Positions 50,705 through 63,000 of a DNA stretch of 64,000 nucleotides are shown here, piece by piece. The DNA is taken from the NCBI GenBank assembly GCA_030549775.1, contig CM060172.1, forward strand, positions 55,169,942 through 55,233,941, written 5' to 3'. The notes beneath the pieces are model-generated. The model was not told the origin of the DNA, ran no database searches, and saw only the letters and a list, made by a program, of their open reading frames with translations. A program made the translations under genes and the position numbers. Numbering within the stretch: the stretch's first letter is position 1; every line of letters begins with the position of its first letter. Source of the DNA: Tamarix chinensis. Taxonomy: Eukaryota > Streptophyta > Magnoliopsida > Caryophyllales > Tamaricaceae.

Positions 50705-53700
50705 GTGTTCACTTTGTTTCTTTGATTGTGTGCTCATTGCTATCTATATACTTTCCTAAATTATTTTATTTAAAATATTTAATCTTTATATATCAAAAAT
50801 ATTTTATTTATAATATTAAAAAGTAAAAGATGTCTTTAGGGTTTCCAAATATTTATACAATTTTGATTCCGCAAGGCTACTTAAGTCACATTTTGCTATT
50901 GAAACTTTTCAATGTTTATCTAAAATGAGTATAGTTCACCTCTAAATTTTATCTTATGCTATATTATGATTTTTAAGATAATATAAAGTTGTTTCGATAA
51001 TAGGATTTTTTTATTATTATTGCTTAAGCGTGCTTACTTGATTTCCCCCAAGTATTTTAATCTAAGATTTTATATTCTTATAAAATATTTTTTTACTGAC
51101 CTTTCTGAGTTTTAAGTCACTTAAAATATAAATTCAAATTTTTTGTTAATTTTCAATTATTATTTTTTTTTTTTGAAATTTATCCATAAAACTTGGATTT
51201 GGGCATTTCATCTTAAAATTTGTTACATGCTTTTGAGAGAAAAAAAATTTTGAGTTAGAAATTAGTTTTAATATTGGTTTGAAAGTTTTTATTCATTTAA
51301 GAATATATTGGTATTTCTTTTGAAATATCCTTTAAAAATAATTTTTTGTAATATTAATATACTTAAAATATATTTACAATTAGAAAGCTTTTTTTACTAT
51401 ATATGTATATATATAAATATATTTGACTTTAGAATATTCTTGAGGATTTTTCTAAATTTTAATAATTTTTAGATTTTATTTAATATTTTTCTCAATAAAT
51501 ATTTTTTGATTGAGTTTACACTTTTACAAATTAAATAAAATGAATTTAAAATATAAACCATAACCTTCTATTTAATTAATTACTTAATTGTAGCCAACTT
51601 AACTAAAATTACAAATAGATTAAATATTATCAGATAGAGACAATAACCTACTAACGCAATAGGTAAATTATAAGAGTATTCAACACTAGTAAATCAAGTT
51701 ACCAAATCAAGCTACTTCAACTCGATTACAACACATTAATTTTCAAGTGTACAACTTGAAAAATATGATAAAATGCTCAAAGTTAACACTTTGGGAAGTC
51801 TAGAGCATATATACATAATATTCGATGTATCCATAATATGCACACCAGTGTGTCTTGATTCTAGAAGTTGAAAGATCAACTATAATTCATCTACCAAAAT
51901 ATAAAAAAAAACTACGACCTTTCCACCCATTGTTAAATCCACATGGATCTATTCTCTATCATCTAATTTGACATAACACCATCAATCTAGATAAATGGTT
52001 GCCACACCTCAAGTAAGAGCAAAAGCAAACTAAAGATAAAACCTTAAATCACAGTGCTCTAAATAAAGAAAAGAGAAGAAATAAAAAAAACTTCAACATA
52101 CCACCACAAAATTAGTCCACCAAAATGAGCCCCAATAGGAAACAATATATAAAATGGGTGGAAAAAAATTATATCAACAATGAAAGAAGGCTAACACACT
52201 CCATCAAGATGTAGATAAAATCCTCAAGTAAAAATAGGCTTCAAACAATGTGTAAACAATAGTGAGAAAAATAACTCATAAGATAAATCTAATGTCAATG
52301 AGGGTGTCACCTTCTATTCTTGTTATCAAGAATGAAAACATGCATATTCAATGTACAACCACACTAGGATATAAACTGAGTCATCCATTCTAAAAGGAAA
52401 ATTAGTATGAATTTTTATTATCCAAAATCTCACCTCATATTAATTTTCATCATTATTCACCCATAATTTTTGTTTCGCAAAAAAAATGAACTTATTTCAA
52501 AAGTCCCATATTTTCATAAAGGAAAATATTTTCCAAAACCATCTAATTAGTAATTTAAGGGAGAGAATGCCTAATTTGGTAGGAAAAAGAAAAAAGAAAA
52601 AAATCCATATACATGGTTGTATGGACAACATTAGATGTATAAATTATGTAACTATGATATACATTTAGATAAAGTTAGATATATTAAGTAAACCACATTT
52701 TTAAGTTTACGAATAAAACATGGAAATTTTATCTTTAGCGAAAATATCCAAATGGAATGGACAAAAAATTTTAGTGAGGTTATTTTACCTAAGCATACAA
52801 ACCTATATTATTGCTATAGTTAATAAAATTTTCAATTTCAAATAGATCAGTGTTACATAATGCTAATAGATCAAGCATCTGACTAGAGATTTAAGTAGTT
52901 TAACATGAGGTGTTGATAGTGGTCAAATCTTGATTAATATGACATGTTCTTGTTAAACCTAGAAACACTACTATCATAACATATAATCCATATTATATTC
53001 AAGGTGATAGCTAATAGTTTTTCGAGAAGTGTACCTTGGTGAAATAAAATGTTATCATATATAATAAATGAAGAGTGGTATAATATTACAAAATGTAAAG
53101 ATGGAAACATACCACTACATAATGACTATAAGACTTTAAGAAAGCTTTGGGAACAAGTTCAACAAGAGCTTGACTCTCATGTTATGTAACTAAAGGGAGG
53201 AATGAATTACAAGCTTCACCATACAAATAGACAAAAAAAATACTAAATATCATGTTATAATGATATGAATGATGTCTGCCATTTCCATCTAACATTTTAG
53301 TGGAACAAGCCCTTCCCATAATTGATGTGATATTTTGGAGGGTTTTATCAATGATTCGGAAAGTATGATATGGATCTAAGACCATAATTTCCATTCCCTT
53401 TTATATTATTTTAACCATAAATGTAAGAGACAATATGATTACCTAATAGAATGAGATTATACTTGTCTTTCACCTTGATCTAATAGTTCTACTATCTACC
53501 AACTCGAAGGTTTTATCTTTTTATAATTTTACCTTGGATGATCCTTATGTTGTCAGACTTGTGGCTTGAGTAGAGTTTTTTAATGAGGTATTGCAATATA
53601 AAACATCTATCATGCTATTTCATTATGGATATTCATAGGTTGATAGAGAAAAAATTGGACATAAGCATGTAGTAAGTTAAGTACAACACTATTTGTTTTA

Positions 53701-53796
53701 AGTGAGTTTAAGGGATTGATTGATGTGTCCATATCAAGTTTTTTTCCCAAACCCAATGTATTCCTACCAAAGGTGATGGAGTGTAACTATGAATGC
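50705..53796. other. AT-rich region, no supported gene
   Basis: No element ends or convincing reading frames. A short plus-strand frame near 53070-53190 (EEWYNITKCKDGN, LRKLWEQVQQEL) has protein-like composition but is too short to assign. Confidence 0.35.
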
Positions 53797-54145
53797 CTAC
53801 ACATTGCTCGTGCACACACAATAACCCATATGTCCATCCCATAAAGCTAAATTACCACATACACGATCAATTCTGAAGCACTCATTGTGAATCAAATCCA
53901 ACACATGAAATGTTGGATGACTTACCAAATTGGCATATAATGTGCTGCTGGATAAATAAGGATTAGTGAAGATACACCTCTTCAACCCACCTCTAATATC
54001 ATGATAGTTTTCATACAACAATGATTTCACTTGCAGAAAAATGGTATCAAAACTATTTGATGATGTATCTATTAACATCTTTAATGTATCATGGAAACTT
54101 CAACCCTATTAGAGAACAATTTATGTGGTTGAAAGCTTTTGTATT
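53797..54145 (-). pseudogene. MULE/FAR1-type transposase fragment
   Basis: The minus strand reads SNRVEVS, then (after a 1-nt shift) DTLKMLIDTSSNSFDTIF, LLYENYHDIRGGLKR and LVSHPTFHVLDLIHNECFR. This fits the C-terminal part of Mutator-like/FAR1-type transposases, whose pattern is NRVESAHxxLKxxL, an F-x-x-x-W segment, LLxxQHxEIxxSFExS and a late VSxxALxxIxxE block before the zinc-binding SWIM motif. The frame ends at YCVCTSNV, where the SWIM Cys residues would lie. A frameshift and missing N-terminal DDE domain show it is inactive. It may be the remains of an autonomous partner for inverted-repeat elements in the region; that link is inference. Confidence 0.55.
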
Positions 54146-54835
54146 GATTTGAAAAGATCATAAAAATTATGTTTCTCCTTCATTAGTGGTGATTTACAAA
54201 TACACTTCAACAAATGGTTAGTATTTCTAGGGTTTTGGTTAGAAATCCGAATCAATAAAGATTTACCCTCGGCCTTTAGTTGGGTCTTGTAAGGTTTTTC
54301 AACTCAATAAGGTTATCCACAATATCAAAAATCAAATATATCACAAACACAAATTTATTACCACACCCGACATGCTTCTTGTTAAGTTCTTGATGTAGAA
54401 ATCAACAAAAATAGCCTTAGGTTATTCAATGGTCATGCATGTTTTATATCTTATTATATAGTATGTTAAAACTGAGATTTCTATATTAATCCCCATGAAA
54501 TAAACTTATAAAAATTTTGAGATAGCCTATCCAATTATAAAAATAAGCATGGTTTAAGGTGCAAAAAGTCAAAGTCTCTAAAAATTAGTACAAATTTTTC
54601 ATGTTACAATAATGATCATGTCATTATTATTATGGAATGTATAATTGGTCTCAACTCTTCTAATTTTGTTACCATAGGTAAGCAATTATAATTTAATTTT
54701 TATGCATAATAATTTGTGAGATCATGGTGGAACAAGTCTTACAAAACAAAGAACCAAAAAAAATGATCAAACATACATGATCCACATAGATTTAGTCAGC
54801 TTTTCTCAAGCAAACATTCTAGAGTTGATTCAAGA

Positions 54836-55730
54836 TTGTCACACTTAACTACCTATCCTATCACACATTCAAATTTGGATAAGTACACATGCAAAATCTT
54901 GCCACAAGTAATCAATAAATCGATGAATGGAATCAAGAATATTCAAGAACATGGTTATATGGCCAGTTGTGGTGCATTTGGTGGCTTCAATGTGGAGGAT
55001 TGGATCTACTCCAAATGTTGGAAATTCAAGATGAAAAGCTAAACTAGCTTTGATACCAAAATTGATGTAATTGTTCTAAGGGGTTCGATCAAAAACTAAA
55101 GAAGGATATTTAATCTTCCTTTGGTGTTACACTCTATGGGTCAAGCAATGATGAAGGATTCAACTCCTTGATTAGGAATGTTACTCTTCAATGCAATAAA
55201 CTTGTATCTACGAAGAAATCACACAGTTTTCATCCTATATTATATTTAACTCTCAAGCACTCATTCACCTGGAGAAGAATAGGGAGACCTTTTTCAAAAA
55301 TTCTTAATATCTTATTCAAATGTATATCATCGTATACAATTTCAACCATTATATGTATACACACACATACACGGGTGGCCTTATTTTACCTTTCACTAAC
55401 CAAGCCCTAACCCAACCAACCTTAAGCTAGATATATTAACTAGTTGGTGAAATAATTAAGCTAATACATTAAACCCTTATATCATACATATAATCATCTA
55501 CAATTATAAGTTACAAGTAATTACAAAGTATACGTAAATTCTCAAAGCTAAGCAAAACCTTTACGATGTAGTACATGTAATAACCATGTAACCAAGCTTT
55601 GTGTCTTGTAGTTTTCTCTTCTATGCAACTTTGCAAAACTTTTCTTATATAATAGATACCCTTATTAAATTATTCTTCTTGCTAACATGTATAATACTTG
55701 CAAGAAACGCTTAATAAAGCATTAGTAACA
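54836..55730 (-). mobile_element. Retrotransposon 5' end: LTR, primer binding site and possible gag start
   Basis: On the minus strand TGGTATCAAAGC (55047-55058) is an initiator tRNA binding site with one change. It follows a sequence that ends CAATTACATCA (55063) and can be traced to a possible LTR start TGTTACTAATG at 55730, giving an LTR of about 670 bp. Directly after the binding site the minus strand reads FHLEFPTFGVDP, similar to the LDFPxFDGxDP start of Ty3/gypsy gag. The plus-strand open frame at 54836-55042 is its shadow. The very short distance between binding site and gag is odd. The outer border is uncertain. Confidence 0.4.
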
Positions 55731-58700
55731 TTAGGGCTTTCAAAAATAATTAGTATCATCTCTAGGTATGCTAATTCTTGACATCCAATAGATTAAAAGT
55801 GAGATGCTTCTGCATCAAAAATATGAGTGAAAAATATAAACTATTTATGTATTTTACAAGAGAATATAAGATGTACAACACATCTAGTTCATACCCGTTT
55901 GTCTACACTAGTTAAAATGTAAGTCTTGCTCAACCTAAGAAGAAACAATATTTTCCTTATATGTGTCTAGCCAATGTCTCTTAAAATATGAAAATATTTG
56001 AGGAATATCCTTATATCCAATATCCAATGAAGATAGCCATTCATCATACATTCCTCATCAATGGCCTCTATAAGATACTTTCATAGTGTGAAAAAATTGT
56101 GCGCAATGTATATATTCCCTTTCAATTTCAAGAACTTTTCTTTCAAATTTTTATTTATGTGAAATGTATATAGTAAATGATTTGAATTAGGAAATATAAT
56201 AAAATAATTAGACTAAGCTTTTATTCGGTGAGAATGGTAGTTGGCAACATGAGTAGATCCATCAAGCCCTTCACCTTCTCTTGTACACATACATAACACT
56301 CTTTATTCTCATGTGACATAAATGAATATATAACAACAAAAGTTTATAGTTTTGGAAATAATCCAATAATTTGAAAAAAATACTATTCACATGCATTTAT
56401 CTTATATGTGCAATCCATTTATAAAATAAATGGCCACACATGTAAAATATCAATAGGTTTTGGTTATGCAAAGACTAGATCACTTAGAGTATTTGAATCT
56501 AGTTCACTTCGATGCCATTAAAAGTATTCATTTTGGAAAACAAAATTCTACCCTCGAACTATTTTTTACAATGTGACATTATTCATTGTGGTTGTGCTTG
56601 GTGTTATAAACACATAAGCACCAACTCCCATTTGTTTCTTCAACTCGAAGGAGATTAGAAGGATAAAATCATTTTATTGGCTTTGAATTTTGTGCATCTG
56701 CATTACCTAAATACCTGGTGTTATTATATGCATAACTTCTCTCATACCTATCCACACTCTACTACTTCTGCTACTATATGATTTAATGGAATAATTTATT
56801 AATAAAACCATCATAAGCCTATAACCCGTATGACAAACTTATTCTAATATATTATTGTGATTAGTGAATATTTGACTGGTAGTAAAATCATTCATGAAGC
56901 CCTGCAAATGTATATTAACCTTAATAATGAAATAAATAGTAACAGCGGAGATTATAGTCAATTTTATCCGTATTAGAATTATGATTATCACCCATTATTA
57001 GACATTCATTGTATATGTTGAAAAATAAATCCCACCTAAATTAATGGATATATCTAAACAAAATATTGGAATAATGGCATGAAAATATGGCCAACTTCTT
57101 GAATTGTGGCACTTAAACTATGATAGATAAGTAATGAGTTCAGCTAGCCTAGGATATTGAACTTTATTCCAAACATTAATAAAATATGCATCATACTAAA
57201 CCCTAGCAAATCAAAAACTCATTATTCCAAACATTGATTAAATTATCTTCACACTAAACTTAGACAAATAAAAATACTTACATATAAAATTAATAGGATA
57301 TGTTTGCTTAATATTTCCCACTACTTGTTGTAAATTATATTACCTACAATAGCCTTCATTTTGCTTATAAGTAGAAATAAACCACATAGCCTTATTTCTT
57401 TTAGCATATTTTTTCTATTCCAATGTGATTTGTCTATATGGTATCCTATAGAGATCTTTGAAGCTTCACAAAAACTAAATTAATTATTTAGCTCATGTTG
57501 GGACATTACACCATTACACAAGTACTCAAAACAATTACATATGCACTCAGGGAAATATATGTAAGGAAGATAATTTAATTTGGTAATAATGTACCTTATG
57601 TTAGTGATTAAAAATCCAGAATAGATCGCTCAATCCAATAGTATAAAAGTGTCTAATTTTAAAATATGCATACCGACTACAAACAAAAAAAAGGAATGGA
57701 AAGAGGGAAATCAGGTTAGACTAGTTAACCCAGTTAAAGTAGTTTAACTTAGTATACCATAAACATCATCGTTTTAGTTATAGAAAAAAAATCAAGGGTG
57801 AATGACCCAATGACTCGGTTAGATCAGTTAAACCATGATTGAACTAGGGTTATATTAGATAATTTTTTAGATAAAAGCAATTTTAGAAACAAACCACAGT
57901 CATACCGGTTGAAGAACATACAGAGAGGTCCACTAGGTCAATTTTTGATTTGGTATTTAAAACATTGCCTAATGTATGATCTTGTTATCTGCATTATCAT
58001 TTTTTGTAAAGAAATATAATATATGATATTTCTATAAATATTATAAGACGTAGATGTAGCAATAATTAAAGTTCGTGTAAGAATAGAAATCAAAGAAAAA
58101 GATGAAGAAATTAAGGTGAGAAATCTAGATGATAAATTAAAGTTTTTAAAATTGTATAAAATGTATTTAGTGAGTTACTTGATATATATATATATATCAC
58201 TAGTTATAGTTTGTGGGTCCATGACACACACAAATAAAGCATGATTTCAGAAGCTATGTGTAAAACATAATTCAGAGTTCTACTAATCATAATCCATAAA
58301 CCAGGTTCCTATACACTACTTTTTTTCGTTAATCTCTTATAATATTATATAATGATAATTATAAAGGATATCTACAAGCCCCTATAATCTCCTCGTCAAC
58401 ACATCAAGAAATACAACATGTCACACAGTGTAATACCATGTGACCCGTGTCACATAAAAAGGCTAAGAAAATTTTCATGTTATGATCTTCCTCTCTTTCA
58501 AATGACTTTTCATTAATGTTTTAAGTGATGTTTTACCAATTAAACTCTTATTCCACAGTTTTAATAGTGATATTTCACCAACTTTGACTTAATATTTAAC
58601 CGTCATTAAATTCATATTTCATCACATTTAATGTGATCTTTCTCCGAGTAATATAGTAAGTATTATCACTATAGATCAATATATTCTTCTAGTAGAATAT

Positions 58701-58792
58701 ATTTTTTGTTTAATGACTATACTTAAATTGATATTTCATAATAATTCAACTCTTATATCACTAATATCTATCTAATTTTTTTTTACAAGAAG
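55731..58792. other. AT-rich region, no supported gene
   Basis: At about 57715-57960 there is a degenerate GGTTAAACCA/CAATGACTCGG-rich segment resembling a dispersed plant repeat. Otherwise nothing is recognised. Confidence 0.35.
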
Positions 58793-59239
58793 TTATATAT
58801 ATAAATATATAGATTTAGGGTAAGATAGAAATTTTTTTAGTGTACAAATTTAGGAACACATAACAATCGCTGGATCACTAAGATGAATGGTTACGATCAA
58901 AGGCCAACTAAATAATGAAGGAAAGAATGTGGCACGGAGGTATTAGTATCATTAAGGATATTTTAGAAAAATGTGGTGTTATAAACGAGATTTTTGATGT
59001 ATCAACATATTACATTAATTGTCGGGGTCGAACAACGTGTGTTGCGTATTTTTTCTTTGTTTGTTTAGCTTTGTAAATGTCCTTATATAATATTTAAAAA
59101 ATCTAACAAACCACACGAGGTGTTTCCCTCCTCAATGTCGTCATTTACCTACGTACAAGCCTAGATTATAGTGCTTTCATTGCTCTTTTTTTTCACTTCC
59201 TTCCATCCTCTTCCAATGATAATATTTTAATTTTTATTA

Positions 59240-60545
59240 ATAAAACTTAGGTCTTTAGTTGTATGAATTTCATATCTATAGATTAAATTATTTTTTCTTT
59301 TTTATGTTTAAATTCATCTAGCTTTACGATTTATTCTTTATAGTTGAGGATTAATAAATTTTTAGGGTTGGTGTTTAATATTTATTTTATTTATTTTAGG
59401 GTTTATTCCATTTATTGTAGGGCTTTTAGATTTTTTAAGGCTTTATTCCATTTATAATAGGTTCTTTGGATTTATTTAGAGTTTATTCCATTTATTTTTG
59501 GGCTTTTGGATTTGTTTAGGGTTTTTTCCATTAGGGTATAGGTTTTATTCCATGTATTTAAGGATTTATTCTATTTATCTTAGGTTTTATGATTGTTTAG
59601 AGTTTATGGTTTATTCCATTTATTTAGGGTTTTTAGATTTGTTTAGAGTTTAAGATTTAGGGTTTAAGTTTATTCTATTTACTTTATATTTTAAAGATTT
59701 ATTTAAGGTTTAGGTTTTATTCTATTTATTTTAGGATTTTTAAGTTCATTTTGGGTTTAAGGTATATTCTATTTTTTTTTTAAGTTTGTAGAATTATTTC
59801 AGATTTATTACATTTATTTTATTTTTTTAGATTTATTTAGGACTTATAATTTATTCTATTTATTTTATATTTTTTAAGGTTAATTCTATTTATTTTAGGG
59901 TTTTTATATTTTTTTAAGGTTTAGGGGCTTGTGCTATCAGGGATTTTAGATTTGTATTTTAAATATTTAGTTAAGGTTTATGGTTTATTCTATTTATTTT
60001 AGGATTTTTTTAAGTTCATTTTGGGTTTAGGGTATATTCTATTTTTTTTTTTAAGTTTGCAGAATTATTTAGTTTTTATTACATTTATTTTAGGTTTTTA
60101 GATTTATTTAGGGATTATAGTTTATCCTATTTATTTTAGATTTTTATATTTTTTTTAAAGTTAATTCTGTTTATTTTAGGGTTTTATATTTTTTTTAAGG
60201 TTTAGGGTAGGGTTTGTACTATTATTTTAGGGATTTTAGATTTGTTTAGAGTTTAGGGGTTATGATGTATTCCATTTACTGTAGAGTTTTTTAATGTGTT
60301 TAGGGTTTAGGGCTTATCTATTTATTTTAGGGTTTTTAGGTTTATTTAGGGTTTGGGGTTTATGGTTTAAGATTTAGGGTTTATTCTATTTATTTTAAAT
60401 ATTTATATTTGGTTAAGGTTTAGTGTTTATTATATTTATTTTCTATCTTTTTAGATTTGTTTAGGGTTTAAGGTTTAAGATTTTTTCCACATATTTTAGG
60501 TTTCTTAGACTTATTTTGGGTTTAGAGTTTAGGATCTAGGGTTTA
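59240..60545. repeat. Degenerate TTTAGGG-rich repeat field
   Basis: Units such as GGTTTATTCTATTTATTTTA, GGGTTTTTAGATTTGTTTAG and TTTAGGGTTTAGGG recur in shuffled order. A segment of about 110 bp with AGGATTTTTAAGTTCATTTTG followed by GTATATTCTA occurs twice (about 59732 and 60000). TTTAGGG is the plant telomere unit, but true tandem telomere arrays are absent. Confidence 0.7.
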
Positions 60546-60554
60546 TTCTATTTA

Positions 60555-60810
60555 TTTTTATTTTTATTATAAGTATAATAATTATTATTATAATAATAAT
60601 AATTATTATTATTATTATTATTATAATAAATATAATAATTTAAAATAGTTATAATGATATTATAAATATAAATATTATTATTAGTATTATTATAGTAAAG
60701 ATAATATTAGTTTAAAATAAACTATTATTATTATTATTATTATTATATGATATAACTGATGTTAATCTCTCTCTTCACCTAATGTTATTATTATTATTAT
60801 TATTTTCAAA
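60555..60810. repeat. (ATT)n/(AAT)n microsatellites
   Basis: Runs of ATT, AAT and TTA in several blocks (about 60585-60625, 60720-60750 and 60785-60805), partly inverted to one another. Confidence 0.85.
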
Positions 60811-61066
60811 TTGTGGTTTGAGTGCATTCATTATTTTTGTAAAGTTTTTGGAATTTGGATGTTTGATGTGATTTATTAGGTTTTTGGTGTACGATCACTT
60901 ACGTTGTCTATTAAGTCATCCTTGCTATAGTGGTTGGATATGCAATTGAATAGGGGTAATGCTTGCTATTCTTATTAAATCGTGGCTTTTTATTTGATAG
61001 GATCCAACGATCTAAAGTAGTTCCTATATATGTATTTTAATTTTAGTTTGCATCCTACCCTAAGCC

Positions 61067-61094
61067 TATATATATATATATATATATATATATA
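61067..61094. repeat. (TA)n microsatellite
   Basis: About fourteen TA units at the right end of the 58793-61094 element. Confidence 0.9.
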
Positions 61095-63000
61095 ACTTTC
61101 ATCAATCATAAAATGACCTTTCACAAGATAAATACTAAGATTTAATAATTATTGTACAAAAAAATTATCTTCTTCCATTGTCTAACTAAAATTTCACCGA
61201 TATTTAACAAATATTTCACCATCATTTTCTAATTTTTTTAAAAAAATATTATTCTAATTATATTTCATCAGTTGTGTACATATTTTTTACCACAATTACG
61301 CATATAGTCGATTAAAATTATACCTATATTTCACCACAACTACTTAAATATAACAAAAAAAAAATTTAATCTAATCTTTCACCATTATCTACATGAAATT
61401 TCATCAATATTTAACATATCTTTCATCATCATTTCATAAAACTTTTAACATTGATTGCCATGCATTAAGAACATTATGAAGAAACAAAACGTGAATCCTC
61501 ATTCATAAAGAAATTTTACAAACACATGATGGAAGAAGATGAAGAATCCAGTGGAAAAAGATGACGATAAAGAACCAAGAAGTGTGAAGACAATGATAAA
61601 GAATTATGTTTTAAGTTTATTTGTGATGCACCAATAGTAGGATCTTGCATTGTGCAACCGGTTGTATAGTATAATTTGCAATCAAATCATGCCATCTCTC
61701 TGCTTTGAATAATCAAATGCTTGGTGGTGAGGGCACACAGGCTGACTCATACTTGCTCAGATTTAGCTTATTATTATTTTTGTAGTAAACCAATGAAAAG
61801 ACAAACAAAAAAAAATCGTATCTCCCAACAGCAAGCCACACAAGTGAACCAATAAAATATCTAAAGGGAGTAAAATATGATGGAAGATTGATTGAAACCC
61901 TCAATCCATATAGACATGATTTGATTAAAAATTAATTTCACAAATCATGTTATTTTTTACGAGCCAATTTGCTTTTTAATGAATCAATTTCATCAAATAA
62001 ATAAAAATCCTCCAAATCAAGCTTCAAATGACGAAAGCATATTCGAGTTTCACAAACCAATTCATCAATCAAATGCACAATTAATAACAATTAGATACGA
62101 ACATGTATCAAAAAATGCATACCTAAATGAAAGAAGAGTGCTTAATCAAGAATGAAAGAGCAAGATAGAAACACAATAATGTAAGTGTAACATATGGTGG
62201 AGATAGAAGTTTAGAAACAGATGTGTAAGATGGGGGCTAATATTAATGGAGGAGTTGCATAAGTGGGGCAATGGAGGTTTGGAAGATATGTGTAGACTAA
62301 TGTATAGGCCAAGGAATAGACTCATGAGTAAGGAAATAGCAGTGAAATTTGGGGAGAGGGGGTTATAATTTATGGTTAAATTAAATTGATGTGATGGTAA
62401 ATATTAAAAATTTACTTATATAATTTATTTGAATTGACATAAATCGTGATGAGGGTAAATCTTAAAAAAAATTAGGTAAAGAGAATAAAAGTAAAACGGA
62501 GTAAATATTCTAAAATACTATTTAAATAATATTAACCTAAGTTAGACACTAGTTTAAACCCATTTGAATTTGAGTGAATGGATGGTATAAAAAAACAATC
62601 GACACTTGTACACTTTTATTAAATAAAGAACTCTCTTCTAAATATACTTGGCAAATGTAATTCTATTTGATTATGTATAAGTTTAATCTAATCCTTCCTC
62701 TCAGATGAGATGATTGGGGGAAATAGTTTACTCTAAATAACTCAAGTAAATCTTTTAAAAAACGTTCCCAACTAGGATAAATGTAGATAAACCTCTAACC
62801 AAACATATATTTATGTAAAGTTAAGGACAATGAAAGTGAATTGAAATAAATATTTTATAGCACTGCTTTGGATGATGATGACCCAATTTAGATAAAAGTT
62901 ATGAAAGGATTTCATGCTATATAATAGGCAGTTAATGGGTGGAAAATAATTGATTTACTTTATTCCTTAATTAACGGCAATTAGAGAACTTTTAAGTCCA
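61095..63000. other. AT-rich region, no supported gene
   Basis: At 61180-61450 the motif ATTTCACCA/ATTTCATCA recurs, as it does at 58500-58640 on the other side of the inverted-repeat element. This suggests the element inserted into one older repeat. No gene is seen. Confidence 0.4.

Larger units (their letters stand above)
58793..61094. mobile_element. 2.3-kb element with (TA)n-TTAGGGTA inverted ends
   Basis: The left end reads TATATAGATTTAGGGTAAGAT (58809-58836). The right end, read inwards, is TATATAGGCTTAGGGTAGGAT. Similarity continues for about 75 bp (AGGAACACATAACAATCGCTG... against AGGAACTACTTTAGATCGTTG...). The interior is AT-rich and noncoding, mostly TTTAGGG-like sequence and ATT repeats. 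Its ends resemble those of the 50085-50704 element, so both may belong to one group of non-autonomous DNA transposons. Confidence 0.5.

Noticed and set aside
54836..55042. Plus-strand open frame of 68 codons
   Set aside because: Antisense of the gag-like reading next to the primer binding site; no independent support.
59240..60545. Telomere or interstitial telomere array
   Set aside because: TTTAGGG occurs frequently but never as a long perfect tandem run; it is interspersed with ATTCTATTTATT sequence.
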